Below, in pieces: positions 55,153 through 62,562 of a stretch of 64,000 nucleotides of DNA; position 1 is the stretch's first letter; each line of letters begins with the position of its first letter. The notes under the pieces were generated by a model that had not been told where the DNA came from, made no database searches, and was given only the letters and a program-made list of their open reading frames with translations. A program made the translations under genes and the position numbers. The stretch comes from Deinococcus ruber (GTDB taxonomy: Bacteria; Deinococcota; Deinococci; Deinococcales; Deinococcaceae), in assembly GCF_014648095.1 (NCBI RefSeq), contig NZ_BMQL01000013.1:52672-116671 (forward strand), written 5' to 3'.

Positions 55153-55974
55153 ATGGCTAACCCGATTCCGAAGTTCCCCGAACCGATCTATGGGCACAAA
55201 CGTCATTTAGGCATGGGGCCTATTGATCCGATTGACCGCGAGTGCAGCAGAGAACTCAGCCTGTCAGACCTCGTGGATTTTGGCAACCAGGAGCTGGTGC
55301 GGCTGCCTACGATGCTTCTTGTGTCCCTCAAGGCCCTTCGGGCCACGCATACATCTTCGGGAAGAGCCGTCGTGGTTATCGGACAAGAGGGAACACAGAA
55401 GACACTCGACATCACGCTTCGAATCAGACCTCACACCTTCAAGGACCTTGAAGAGATGGATGCCATCTACGAGCAACTTGAAGGGGCGACCAGCAGCAAG
55501 TATCTCGTGCGTGCCTACCTGATCGAACAGAATGCCCCGCGCTACAGAGTCGTGCCCTATGACGAAAGTGAAATCGTCGAGCTGGATGACCTACCTGCAG
55601 ATACCCGGCCTGACGAAGATGAGGCCTGGCTGCTGATCTCACCCCAGGATCTCTTTTGGCGAAACGCTGAACAGAGCGAACGGCTGCTGACCGAGTGGCA
55701 GGAACGGTATCAGATCAAGGGCCTGTCTCAGTTGCAGGTGTTGCACCATCCTTCTGACGATGACGCACTTGCCCCTTCCGGGATCGAGTTGCCCTCCTTC
55801 CCTACACGGGAGCAGGTGCAGGACATCGTCGATCAGCTGACCGAAACGCTCGGTGTGAAGTTGACGGTGGCACTGACCCAGCGGGACTACGTGGCCTCGA
55901 TCAAGCGCTATGGCGTTTCCCTGTACGAGGATACCCGGTCGATGGCACGCCGGATGCGGAAGAAAGCCGAGTGA
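55153..55974 (+). CDS. Hypothetical protein, parent of a duplicated C-terminal domain
   Basis: This 273-residue protein starts at ATG 55153 after AGAGGTGAAC. The N-terminal half has EPIYGHKRHLGMGPIDPID and VVVIGQEGTQKTLDITL. The C-terminal half from SEIVELDDLPADTRPDEDEA through LTVALTQRDYVASIKRYGV and EDTRSMARRMRKK is duplicated, at about three-quarters identity, in the chimera at 60718-61320. It sits directly after the S24 gene and is likely cotranscribed with it. No family is recognised. Confidence 0.7.
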   Translation: MANPIPKFPEPIYGHKRHLGMGPIDPIDRECSRELSLSDLVDFGNQELVRLPTMLLVSLKALRATHTSSGRAVVVIGQEGTQKTLDITLRIRPHTFKDLEEMDAIYEQLEGATSSKYLVRAYLIEQNAPRYRVVPYDESEIVELDDLPADTRPDEDEAWLLISPQDLFWRNAEQSERLLTEWQERYQIKGLSQLQVLHHPSDDDALAPSGIELPSFPTREQVQDIVDQLTETLGVKLTVALTQRDYVASIKRYGVSLYEDTRSMARRMRKKAE

Positions 55975-55998
55975 GTGAGGCGTGGTGAGGGGGAGGGT

Positions 55999-56385
55999 AT
56001 GAAACGCATCCTGGCAGTTCTGGCTTTCTCGTTGCTCTTTAGTATCGGCACTACCAAGTCAGCCCACATCGTAGAAGCTACCTTCAGCACACCCGCCGTC
56101 AGCGTTCATCCTGGTGACACCCTTCGTCTGCACATGGACGAAGCGTTCTACGAAAATGGTCAAGACTGGACCGTCAACACCAACCTTCCAGGGCTGCGCC
56201 TGCTCAGCAGACACGACACGCCTCAGGGGGACCATGGCTTTGCCGCGACCCTCTCAACTATCACCTACACCTACCAAGTGCTCTATACGACGTCCGGGAC
56301 GCATGTGCTGCTGTTTTCACTTGTCAACTCAGAACACCCCGAGGCAGCGACGCTCTGGCCGCTCTTGGTGAAGGTCGTTCCATGA
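55999..56385 (+). CDS. Secreted beta-rich protein
   Basis: This 128-residue protein has a signal peptide (RILAVLAFSLLFSIGTTKSA). The mature domain (HPGDTLRLHMDEAFYENGQD, then WTVNTNLPGLRLL and HVLLFSLVNSE) has the strand and loop lengths of chagasin-like or other Ig-like secreted domains, but key motifs are not certain. Start ATG 55999 follows GGGGGAGG. No family is assigned with confidence. Confidence 0.62.
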   Translation: MKRILAVLAFSLLFSIGTTKSAHIVEATFSTPAVSVHPGDTLRLHMDEAFYENGQDWTVNTNLPGLRLLSRHDTPQGDHGFAATLSTITYTYQVLYTTSGTHVLLFSLVNSEHPEAATLWPLLVKVVP

Positions 56386-56419
56386 ACCTGCCGAGTGCGT
56401 CACTGCACAGGAGCCCACG

Positions 56420-56497
56420 GTGCTGAACGTTGGGAGTCAGATCGTCACAGCAGCCCTCCTGGCCTGGTTTTCCGGCAAGCTGTTCGGGCTGTGGTGA
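56420..56497 (+). CDS. 25-residue membrane peptide
   Basis: The frame starts at GTG 56420, behind CAGGAG, and encodes a single hydrophobic helix (SQIVTAALLAWFSGKLFGLW) followed by TGA. It lies between the secreted protein and the DinB gene. It resembles short membrane proteins that modulate larger partners. Expression is uncertain, but the ribosome site and amphipathic helix support it. Confidence 0.45.
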   Translation: MLNVGSQIVTAALLAWFSGKLFGLW

Positions 56498-56576
56498 GGC
56501 GCAGGCATGGGCAGGACGTGGTGATGAGATCAGGCTGGAGCAACTCCTCCCCTTCCTCGAAGACTCAAGGAGAACG

Positions 56577-57071
56577 ATGTTAATTCAGGAACTGCGGCTG
56601 ATATACCTGCGCGAAATCGCCACGCTAGAGCGTGAGCTCGCCCTGTACCCGGACGATCAAAGTGTCTGGACCGTCCTCCCCGGCCTGCCCAATGCAGGCG
56701 GCACCCTATTCCTGCACCTGGCGGGCAGCTTGCAGCACTTCTTTGGTGCCGTACTAGGAAAAACGGGCTACGTGCGGAACAGGGCGGCAGAGTTCAGCAC
56801 TCGCGACCTGCCACGCGCCGACATTCAAGAGCAACTCTCACAGGCCAGACAAGCCGTGAACGCTGCCTTTGCAAACATCCGCGACGTCGATTTGGAAGAG
56901 CCTTTCCCAGTCGTGTTCGCCGATGAGCCCTTCTCCAACAGGTTGACGCTGCTGCAATTCTCCAGTCACCTGGCCTACCACTTGGGGCAGATCGACTTCC
57001 ACCGCCGCGCTGTGACCCAACAACACACGTCTGCCAATGCGATAGATCCTGCGGGCCTTCAAGAAGGGTAG
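56577..57071 (+). CDS. DinB-superfamily protein
   Basis: This 164-residue four-helix bundle protein starts at ATG 56577 after AAGGAGAACG. Conserved His residues of the DinB metal site appear in FLHLAGSLQHFFG and in SSHLAYHLGQIDFHRR, matching the expected three-His geometry. Such proteins are thiol-dependent enzymes or damage-inducible proteins; they are abundant in Deinococcus. The substrate is unknown. Confidence 0.85.
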   Translation: MLIQELRLIYLREIATLERELALYPDDQSVWTVLPGLPNAGGTLFLHLAGSLQHFFGAVLGKTGYVRNRAAEFSTRDLPRADIQEQLSQARQAVNAAFANIRDVDLEEPFPVVFADEPFSNRLTLLQFSSHLAYHLGQIDFHRRAVTQQHTSANAIDPAGLQEG

Positions 57072-57140
57072 GCGTTTTCCGTGACGGCCGTAGCTGACGT
57101 AGAGGCGCAGGCGTGAGATGGAGGTAGGGAGGGGGACTCG

Positions 57141-57593
57141 ATGACGAAAGATAAACCGTTCCGGCTGCTGCTGGTCGAAGATCACGACACCGACGCCGCC
57201 CTCTTCACCGAACTGCTGGCAGAGATCTCCCCAACCACCGAGCTCCACCACGTTCACAACGGCCAGCAGGCCCTCGACTACCTGCTGCACGCTGACGAGT
57301 ACGCCGAGCGGCTGCGGCCCCAGTTGATCGTGCTCGACCTCAACATGCCGGTGATGAACGGCCACGAGTTTCTCCAGCAGGCCAAAACGCACGCCTCATT
57401 GCGCTGGATTCCCGTCATCATGCTGTCGTCTTCAGAACGCCCGGAAGATATCCGGCAGGCGTATGACCACCACGCCAGCAGTTACATCGTCAAACCCGTG
57501 GCCTACGACGACTACCGCCGGTTAGTCCAGTCCATTGAAGGGTACTGGCGCGGCACCGTGCAGGTCCCGACCATCGAACAGGTCAAGCCATGA
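57141..57593 (+). CDS. Single-domain response regulator
   Basis: This 150-residue receiver domain has acidic LLVEDHDTD, the phospho-acceptor LIVLDLNMPVMNG, IMLSSSERPEDI and the conserved Lys in SSYIVKPVAYDDY. There is no output domain, so it resembles Rcp1-type regulators partnering bacteriophytochrome kinases. No kinase is in the window. Its stop overlaps the next small gene (ATGA). RBS is GGAGGTAGGGAGG. Confidence 0.93.
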   Translation: MTKDKPFRLLLVEDHDTDAALFTELLAEISPTTELHHVHNGQQALDYLLHADEYAERLRPQLIVLDLNMPVMNGHEFLQQAKTHASLRWIPVIMLSSSERPEDIRQAYDHHASSYIVKPVAYDDYRRLVQSIEGYWRGTVQVPTIEQVKP

Positions 57594-57790
57594 GCAGTCT
57601 GCTGGCAGCAGCGAAGCATACGCCTCGCAGTGTCTTCGTGGTGCTCTTCTTCCTGCTACTTACGATCCTGGGAAGTCTTTGGCTCGAAACCAAGACGCCC
57701 CCATCGCAAGAATTGAAAGATATCGGCAATCCTCCGCTGGAAGTCGATCTCCCTCTCCCTCATTCCGTTCGTGAAGTGAAAGGACGATGA
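57590..57790 (+). CDS. Small membrane protein coupled to the response regulator
   Basis: This 66-residue protein has one membrane helix (VFVVLFFLLLTILGSLWL) and a polar tail (TPPSQELKDIGNPPLEVDLP). The start overlaps the response-regulator stop as ATGA, so the two are translated together. It may anchor or modulate the signalling protein. No family is recognised. Confidence 0.62.
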   Translation: MSSLLAAAKHTPRSVFVVLFFLLLTILGSLWLETKTPPSQELKDIGNPPLEVDLPLPHSVREVKGR

Positions 57791-57805
57791 TGAAGGGTGA
57801 TCCTT

Positions 57806-57916
57806 ATGGACGACGAGGAACCGCCCCAAGATCCGGAACTTCAACGTATTGTCATCGCCATGGTGTGTTTGGCGCTTCTCGCCGTGATCATCAGCGTAGT
57901 TGTAGGCGGCAAGTGA
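57806..57916 (+). CDS. 36-residue acidic membrane peptide
   Basis: It starts at ATG 57806 behind AAGGGTGATCCTT. It encodes an acidic N-terminus (MDDEEPPQDPELQ) then a single membrane helix (RIVIAMVCLALLAVIISVVV) and a short GGK end. It follows the previous membrane gene by 15 bases. The charge pattern predicts the N-terminus outside or at the interface. Function unknown. Confidence 0.55.
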   Translation: MDDEEPPQDPELQRIVIAMVCLALLAVIISVVVGGK

Positions 57917-57960
57917 GCGGAGCGTGGTGAGGGACGGGATGAAGGATGGTTGGATTTTTC

Positions 57961-58008
57961 GTGACAGTTCAGCATGCGGTTCACCTCATTCACGTGCTGA
58001 ACTGTCAC
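57961..58008. repeat. Perfect 14-base inverted repeat
   Basis: GTGACAGTTCAGCA (57961-57974) is the exact reverse complement of 57995-58008, with a 20-base loop and TTTTTC just outside on the left. A related palindrome at 58584-58626 has GTGACA and TGTCAC ends, with GATTTTTC outside in the opposite orientation. Together they flank the acetyltransferase gene and its operator. They may be small mobile palindromes or transcription terminators. Confidence 0.55.
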
Positions 58009-58026
58009 CATACTCCTTTCTTATCC

Positions 58027-58059
58027 TACTTAGTGAAGCATACTATTATACACTAAGTA
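58027..58059. promoter_or_regulatory. Operator over the acetyltransferase promoter
   Basis: TACTTAGTG (58027-58035) is the exact reverse complement of CACTAAGTA (58051-58059). The 15 bases between them contain TACTATTATA, an excellent -10 box. A dimeric repressor bound here would block the promoter of the gene starting at 58090. The regulator is not identified. Confidence 0.6.
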
Positions 58060-58089
58060 GTCACAAAATTAATAAAAGGAAGCTAGTAA

Positions 58090-58494
58090 GTGGATAATCC
58101 TATAGAAATACAAGTGAACGTACTCCCTGAATTTACTGAGTTGGCTAATATGCATGCTTTAGCTTTTGATTATCAGAATCCTCGAGCGCCAGAATTTTGG
58201 GGGGCCATCCTGGCTCATAGTTTGTGCTGGCTCACGGTCTACCGCGAGGATCGGCTGGTTGGATTTGCGAATGTTGCTTGGGATGGAGGGGTGAATGCTT
58301 TCCTGCTCGATGTTACTGTTCATCCAGAATTTGCTCGGCAAGGGATAGGTAGCAGTATGGTGAAACGCGCACTCGTTGAGGCAGGTGTGCGGGGCGCACG
58401 CTGGATGCATGTCAACTACCAAACCCATTTACAAGAGTTCTACTTGAGTTGCGGCTTTATGAAAACGCGAGCCGGGCGACAGCGGTTGCACTGA
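58090..58494 (+). CDS. GNAT-family acetyltransferase
   Basis: This 134-residue GNAT protein has the acetyl-CoA pyrophosphate loop HPEFARQGIGSSMVKRAL (Q/R-x-x-G-x-G/A) after FLLDVTVHP, and the terminal YLSCGFMKTRAG motif. It starts at GTG 58090 behind AAGGAAG. The gene is AT-rich relative to neighbours and framed by inverted repeats, so it was probably acquired separately. The acceptor is unknown; aminoglycoside or toxin targets cannot be told apart. Confidence 0.88.
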   Translation: MDNPIEIQVNVLPEFTELANMHALAFDYQNPRAPEFWGAILAHSLCWLTVYREDRLVGFANVAWDGGVNAFLLDVTVHPEFARQGIGSSMVKRALVEAGVRGARWMHVNYQTHLQEFYLSCGFMKTRAGRQRLH

Positions 58495-58684
58495 TTAGGT
58501 GGATAGGTCGTAACGCCTCCGCACATGACGCAACGTGCCTGTACAGAGGCGTTACCTTGCCCCTTTCAGAAGTCTAATCATTGTGACAACGCAACGCACG
58601 AGATCATCTCGCGCTGAGCTGTCACGATTTTTCAACGTCCCAGTCTTATCACGGCTCGCGTTCGGAGATCTAAGGGGCGACGAC

Positions 58685-58786
58685 ATGCACAAAGCGCCAG
58701 ATGGGGACTGGGTTCAGATCATCTTCGTGATCATCGGCGTGATCGTTTGCGTCATCTGCGTCTTCTTGCTGATTCGCTGGATGTGA
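58685..58786 (+). CDS. 33-residue membrane peptide
   Basis: It starts at ATG 58685 after AAGGGGCGACGAC. It encodes MHKAPDGDWVQ, then a long hydrophobic helix (IIFVIIGVIVCVICVFLLIR) and WM. It has two Cys in the membrane. It is one of three similarly small single-helix proteins in this 2.4-kb stretch. Function unknown. Confidence 0.5.
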   Translation: MHKAPDGDWVQIIFVIIGVIVCVICVFLLIRWM

Positions 58787-58824
58787 CGACGGGCAAGGGT
58801 AGAAGCGTGGGGAGGGGCCACCCA

Positions 58825-58858
58825 CTTCATCCAGCGGGGGCATCCGCACTTGCCCTGA
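58825..58858. repeat. 34-base exact direct repeat, copy 1
   Basis: CTTCATCCAGCGGGGGCATC plus CGCACTTGCCCTGA is repeated exactly at 61329-61362. The two copies bracket the secreted-protein and recombinase-chimera genes. It contains no obvious dyad. It could be a recombination relic or an attachment-like core. Confidence 0.6.
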
Positions 58859-58975
58859 AATCTGGAAGGCGAGTAGGTACGGTAGGGGAAGGTTTGACTG
58901 CCTGGTATCCGTCTCCCTGGAAAGGGTAAGTCGTTTTCAGGGCCCACGTCCCAGCCGCGCATCTTCAAGGACACC

Positions 58976-59434
58976 ATGAAACCAATCCTCCTCATCTCCC
59001 TTGCCTTCGCCTCCCTGCTTGCCGCGTGTGCTCCGGCAACGCAGCAGTCCACCCTTCAACCGCGTGCCACCGTCTTCATCAGTTCCGGCAGCGCCTCTCC
59101 AGCTTCGGGCGTGTCCGGCCTCGTGCACACCACCCTGCCGACCACCCGGACCACCTGCAGCGGCACCGGCTATGGGTTTGCCAGCAAAGTCTCCGTGGAC
59201 CTGAATCTCACAGCCGACAATCAAGACAGCACCGCCAAGGGCGTGATGACCATCAATGGCGACACGCAGACGCTGACGCTGACCGGCTTCGTGCAACCCA
59301 AACCCCAAGGCGTCTACTTCTCGCTGACCGGCTCGTCGAACACCGTGCTTCAAGGAACCCTGGACCAGGGAACGTTCACCGGGAACTTCAACCGCCGCTC
59401 CACCTCCTTCGTGTTCCAGCTGCACTGTTCCTGA
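58976..59434 (+). CDS. Small lipoprotein
   Basis: This 152-residue protein has a lipoprotein signal with the lipobox LLAAC (Cys near residue 18). The mature part is a single beta-rich domain (KVSVDLNLTADNQDSTAKGV, GTFTGNFNRRSTSFVFQLHC) with a Cys near the start and one at the end. ATG 58976 follows AAGGACACC. Likely anchored to the cell envelope. No family is recognised. Confidence 0.75.
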   Translation: MKPILLISLAFASLLAACAPATQQSTLQPRATVFISSGSASPASGVSGLVHTTLPTTRTTCSGTGYGFASKVSVDLNLTADNQDSTAKGVMTINGDTQTLTLTGFVQPKPQGVYFSLTGSSNTVLQGTLDQGTFTGNFNRRSTSFVFQLHCS

Positions 59435-59559
59435 AACCCGTCGACGTGTGGCAACGTAGCGGGCGTCCAGCGTCGTGTGTCTCTCCGCCTACGGAGACCG
59501 TGAATGAAGTTTGTCCTTCCCGTACGAGCGCGGCGCGGGGCTGGACTGGAGGAATCCTG

Positions 59560-60273
59560 ATGACCCTGAAACGCCCCTTGCTCCGACCTTTCCTGCCGTT
59601 GACGCTGCTGGCTGCGTCGATGGCCAGCGCCCAGATCGATGGGCCGCTCGACTGCAGCGTCTTCAACGTGCCGGACATGACGTACCTGATGTACAAGGTG
59701 CCGGGAAGCCCCGAGGGGCTGGCGGGGACGTCGTTTCAGACCTTCTCCAAAGGCGACTTCGAGCTGACCGCCTGCGGGTACACCATCTCGAACCACGCAG
59801 GCGTCACCTCCTTCCGGGCCGCCAATCTGCAGAAGCTGCTGAATCTCCTCTCGGTCCCGACCGCTGGCCTCCTCGGCTTGTCGGGAGTGGGACCGATCAA
59901 CCAGACGAAACTCCAGATCAACAGTGTGACCGAAATCAAGGACGCCGAGTTTCTGGGAAGCAAGGTCTACGACATCTATGAGTATCCCATCACTGTTGAT
60001 TTTCGTGCAGCGAACGTGTTTACCCCGGAGCCGTTCACTGAAAACGATTACTCGCGCTTCAAGGATGTCACGATCAACTACAGCATCAACGGTGGCGCGC
60101 TGATGACCTATGCAAAGGATGGCCAACCGACGTCCTTCCCGATAGACGGCCAGACCAGGACGCTCGACTTTTACATCGACCGGGCAGGTAAGCAGGGCTT
60201 CGGTCGGGTCCGTGTGGACCTCCAGGCGAGTCAGGTGACGGTCTGGACCGACTACCCCTTTCCCCAGCAGTGA
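59560..60273 (+). CDS. Secreted protein of unknown function
   Basis: This 237-residue protein has a signal peptide (LLRPFLPLTLLAASMASAQ) and a soluble beta-rich body with two Cys (DCSVFNVPDMTYLMYKV and TACGYTISNHAG). Start ATG 59560 follows GGAGGAATCCTG. The frame extends far upstream in a shadow of the lipoprotein gene but has no start there. No family is recognised. It belongs to a run of three exported proteins. Confidence 0.7.
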   Translation: MTLKRPLLRPFLPLTLLAASMASAQIDGPLDCSVFNVPDMTYLMYKVPGSPEGLAGTSFQTFSKGDFELTACGYTISNHAGVTSFRAANLQKLLNLLSVPTAGLLGLSGVGPINQTKLQINSVTEIKDAEFLGSKVYDIYEYPITVDFRAANVFTPEPFTENDYSRFKDVTINYSINGGALMTYAKDGQPTSFPIDGQTRTLDFYIDRAGKQGFGRVRVDLQASQVTVWTDYPFPQQ

Positions 60274-60292
60274 CGCAGTCCCAGGAGAGCTT

Positions 60293-60721
60293 ATGAAGCG
60301 TCTCGCCTCGGTCCTTGCCGCCCTCCTCCTTGCCGCCCCCGCTGCTGCCCTCACGGCCACCACCACGAACAACGCCAACCTCCGCAGCGCGCCCGCCACC
60401 AGCGCGCAGGTGCTGACAATCATTCCGGCGGGGAAGACGCTGAACGTCGGAACCTGCTCGACGTGGTGCCAGGCCAGTTACGGTGGCAAGGCGGGCTACG
60501 TCTCGAAGAGCCTGCTGCGGCTGCCGATCAGCGCTCCGCCTGCCCTGCCTGCTAGCAACGGCACCTACACGAATGTGGACGGGCAGCAGATTCAGCGCCC
60601 CGTTGCCGCCGACAGTGCGCCTCCCGGCGCGTCGGCCCATTGCCGCGACGGGACCTACAGTTTCAGCACCCATCGGCGCGGCACCTGCTCGCACCACGGC
60701 GGCGTGGATAATTGGTTATGA
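60293..60721 (+). CDS. Secreted SH3b/DUF3761 protein
   Basis: This 142-residue protein has a signal peptide, an SH3b domain (NNANLRSAPATSAQVLTIIP, then GKAGYVSKSLLRL) and a C-terminal DUF3761 motif (TNVDGQQIQRPV, then AHCRDGTYSFSTHRRGTCSH). Bacterial SH3b domains bind peptidoglycan, and DUF3761 is typical of cell-wall proteins in this lineage. The stop overlaps the next gene (ATGA), linking it to the recombinase chimera. Confidence 0.85.
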   Translation: MKRLASVLAALLLAAPAAALTATTTNNANLRSAPATSAQVLTIIPAGKTLNVGTCSTWCQASYGGKAGYVSKSLLRLPISAPPALPASNGTYTNVDGQQIQRPVAADSAPPGASAHCRDGTYSFSTHRRGTCSHHGGVDNWL

Positions 60722-61320
60722 GCCTGCGCGTCGCCACATATAGCCGGGTTTCGACCGTGGAACAGGCCGACACCAACCACTCGCTTGAAGCGCAGGCAAG
60801 CGCGTTGGAAGCGCATGCTGCCGCTCTCGGCTGGGACGTGACGCCCCGCTTCAGCGACCCTGACTGGAGCGGCACCATCGCCGAGCGGCCCGGTCGCACC
60901 ATGCCCTTCGACGCCAGCGAGATTGTCGTCCTGGAAGATCTGCCACCCGATACACGCCCAGACGAGGACGAAGCGTGGCTGCTGGTCTCGTCCCAGGATC
61001 TCTTCTGGCGGCATGCGGAACAGACTGAGCGGCTGCTGAAGAGCTGGCAGGAACAGGACGGCATCCAGGGATGGCCGCAGTTCCAGGTACTGCACCATCG
61101 CTCCGACGAGGGCGCGCCTTCTGGGAGCGAGCTGCCCACCTTCCCCACAAGGATGCCGGTACAGGACATCGCCCAGCAGTTGACGCAGGTCCTGGGCGTG
61201 CATTTGACGGTGGCGCTGACCCAGCGGGACTACGTGGCTTCGGTCATGCGGTGTGGCTATTCCCTGTTTGAGGACATACGGTCGCTGGCTCGGCGGATGC
61301 GTGTGAGCGATAAAGGGTAA
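60718..61320 (+). CDS. Chimera of a truncated serine recombinase and a duplicated domain
   Basis: This 200-residue protein starts at ATG 60718. Residues 1-60 are a serine-recombinase N-terminus (RVATYSRVSTVEQADTNHSL, with the catalytic Ser in YSRVS, then EAQASALEAHAAALGW), broken off after FSDPDWSGTIAERPG. From residue 66 (SEIVVLEDLPPDTRPDEDEA) to the end it matches the C-terminal domain of the 55153-55974 protein. The recombinase part lacks most of its catalytic core, so it is not active as such. The fusion frame is open. Confidence 0.78.
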   Translation: MSLRVATYSRVSTVEQADTNHSLEAQASALEAHAAALGWDVTPRFSDPDWSGTIAERPGRTMPFDASEIVVLEDLPPDTRPDEDEAWLLVSSQDLFWRHAEQTERLLKSWQEQDGIQGWPQFQVLHHRSDEGAPSGSELPTFPTRMPVQDIAQQLTQVLGVHLTVALTQRDYVASVMRCGYSLFEDIRSLARRMRVSDKG

Positions 61321-61328
61321 GTGCCGTG

Positions 61329-61362
61329 CTTCATCCAGCGGGGGCATCCGCACTTGCCCTGA
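61329..61362. repeat. 34-base exact direct repeat, copy 2
   Basis: Identical to 58825-58858. It begins nine bases after the chimera stop and marks the right edge of the GC-rich block; composition falls to AT-rich about 100 bases later. That position at a composition boundary is suggestive of a past insertion or exchange point. Confidence 0.6.
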
Positions 61363-61489
61363 TTTTTGATTGGCGATTCACTAATGTAAAGAGGTATGGA
61401 CACTAAAGCAGGTCTGCCAAAGGTGTGTGTTTGCTTCTCTTGATGTCGGGCACCGTACACGCTGCCCATTCCTCCTACGCTGCCTCTGC

Positions 61490-61838
61490 ATGATGCTTCG
61501 GGAGTGTGAAAAGGACAGAGCCGTATACGGTAAAAAAAATCCATTGACTCTCCATAGAGTGAACTTAAGAGGAGAATTTAATATACCTATCGGTAAAAAG
61601 AGAAGGGCTATAGTCCCGAAGGGTAATTCTGAAGACATATCTAGTGTTTTTGAATCTATAGATATTATCTCTGACGAATTTGGGAATCTCATAAATAAAT
61701 CTTCAAAAGCGATATTATTTTTTTATAGATATATTATATAGTTACGTCTCTAAGGATAGTCTATTTATACGAGAAGATCAATTGAGATTACGTAGTTTTA
61801 ATATTGCCAAGAGATCAAAGTTTCGCACGTTGCCTTAA
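61490..61838 (+). pseudogene. Gene frameshifted at a T7 tract
   Basis: A frame from ATG 61490 reads through NLRGEFNIPIGKKRRAIVPK and DISSVFESIDIISDEFGNLI to a stop at 61741. If one base is skipped at the T7 run (61718-61724) it continues as IDILYSYVSKDSLFIREDQL and SFNIAKRSKFRTLP to a stop at 61838, clearly protein-like. It is AT-rich like the island that follows. Either a decayed gene or a phase-variable one. No family is recognised. Nothing is seen in 61839-61969. Confidence 0.45.
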
Positions 61839-61969
61839 AAAATATGCCTTATGAATCAATATAATGAATTGCGTTTTGAGGCGTCCGAAACCGCTATTCT
61901 AAGCAGATGTAGTATAATAGACTATGACAGCGAGCTTCGAGTAAAATACGTGGAGGCGTTAATTACGAT

Positions 61970-62560
61970 ATGAAGATATTAGGAGTAAATCTGAAGATGA
62001 AAATTAAATTGTTTAGTCGGGAAGATTTTGAGAGAATAGTATTCATTCATAAGCTTACACTCCCAGAATGGCTTTTTAATATTCTTATAGCATTTTTTCC
62101 TATTATATTCTACATATTTTTTGCTATACTTTCAAATTCCAATGACAAAAATACAGGCAATAGTTTAGAGATACACATTTTAGATGCATTTAAAGAAATG
62201 GCGTCCAAAGGCGAATTACTTGCCATTACATTTGCGATATCCACTCCTCTTCTTTATTTACTTTTTAAGGGACTTAAGAAGAATGAGAATGAGCTAACTA
62301 TCTATCGACTCCTAGCGTTCTTAATTTCTGTGCTTGCTATATCTCTTTATGGAGTTTTTGTGATTTTGCGAGAGAGGGGTAATTTAAGTAACGCATTTAT
62401 ACTTCCAGTCTCGTATTTTTCTCTTTTGATAGTATCTGTACTGTTTTATAGAGCACTGTATATTACAAATATAGACAAGAAACAGCTAGCGGAAGCAGGG
62501 GTGCGGAGTTTAGATAGGCAACAGGAAAAAATGTCTGATGATCTAGACGGAAGGATATAA
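61970..62560 (+). CDS. Four-helix membrane protein, AT-rich
   Basis: This 196-residue protein has four membrane helices (FNILIAFFPIIFYIFFAIL, LLAITFAISTPLLYLLF, LLAFLISVLAISLYGVFVIL, FILPVSYFSLLIVSVLFYRA) and a charged tail (SLDRQQEKMSDDLDGRI). It has two possible starts, 61970 and 61997 (AGGAG upstream of the latter). It is two bases upstream of the DGQHR gene, so the two form an operon. No family is recognised; pairing with a DGQHR protein suggests a defence or nucleic-acid-modification module. Confidence 0.75.
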   Translation: MKILGVNLKMKIKLFSREDFERIVFIHKLTLPEWLFNILIAFFPIIFYIFFAILSNSNDKNTGNSLEIHILDAFKEMASKGELLAITFAISTPLLYLLFKGLKKNENELTIYRLLAFLISVLAISLYGVFVILRERGNLSNAFILPVSYFSLLIVSVLFYRALYITNIDKKQLAEAGVRSLDRQQEKMSDDLDGRI

Positions 62561-62562
62561 CT

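Noticed and set aside
59026..59559. Upstream extension of the 59560 gene to give a 415-residue protein
   Set aside because: The added part is a shifted reading of the lipoprotein gene, and a strong ribosome site with a signal peptide marks the start at 59560.
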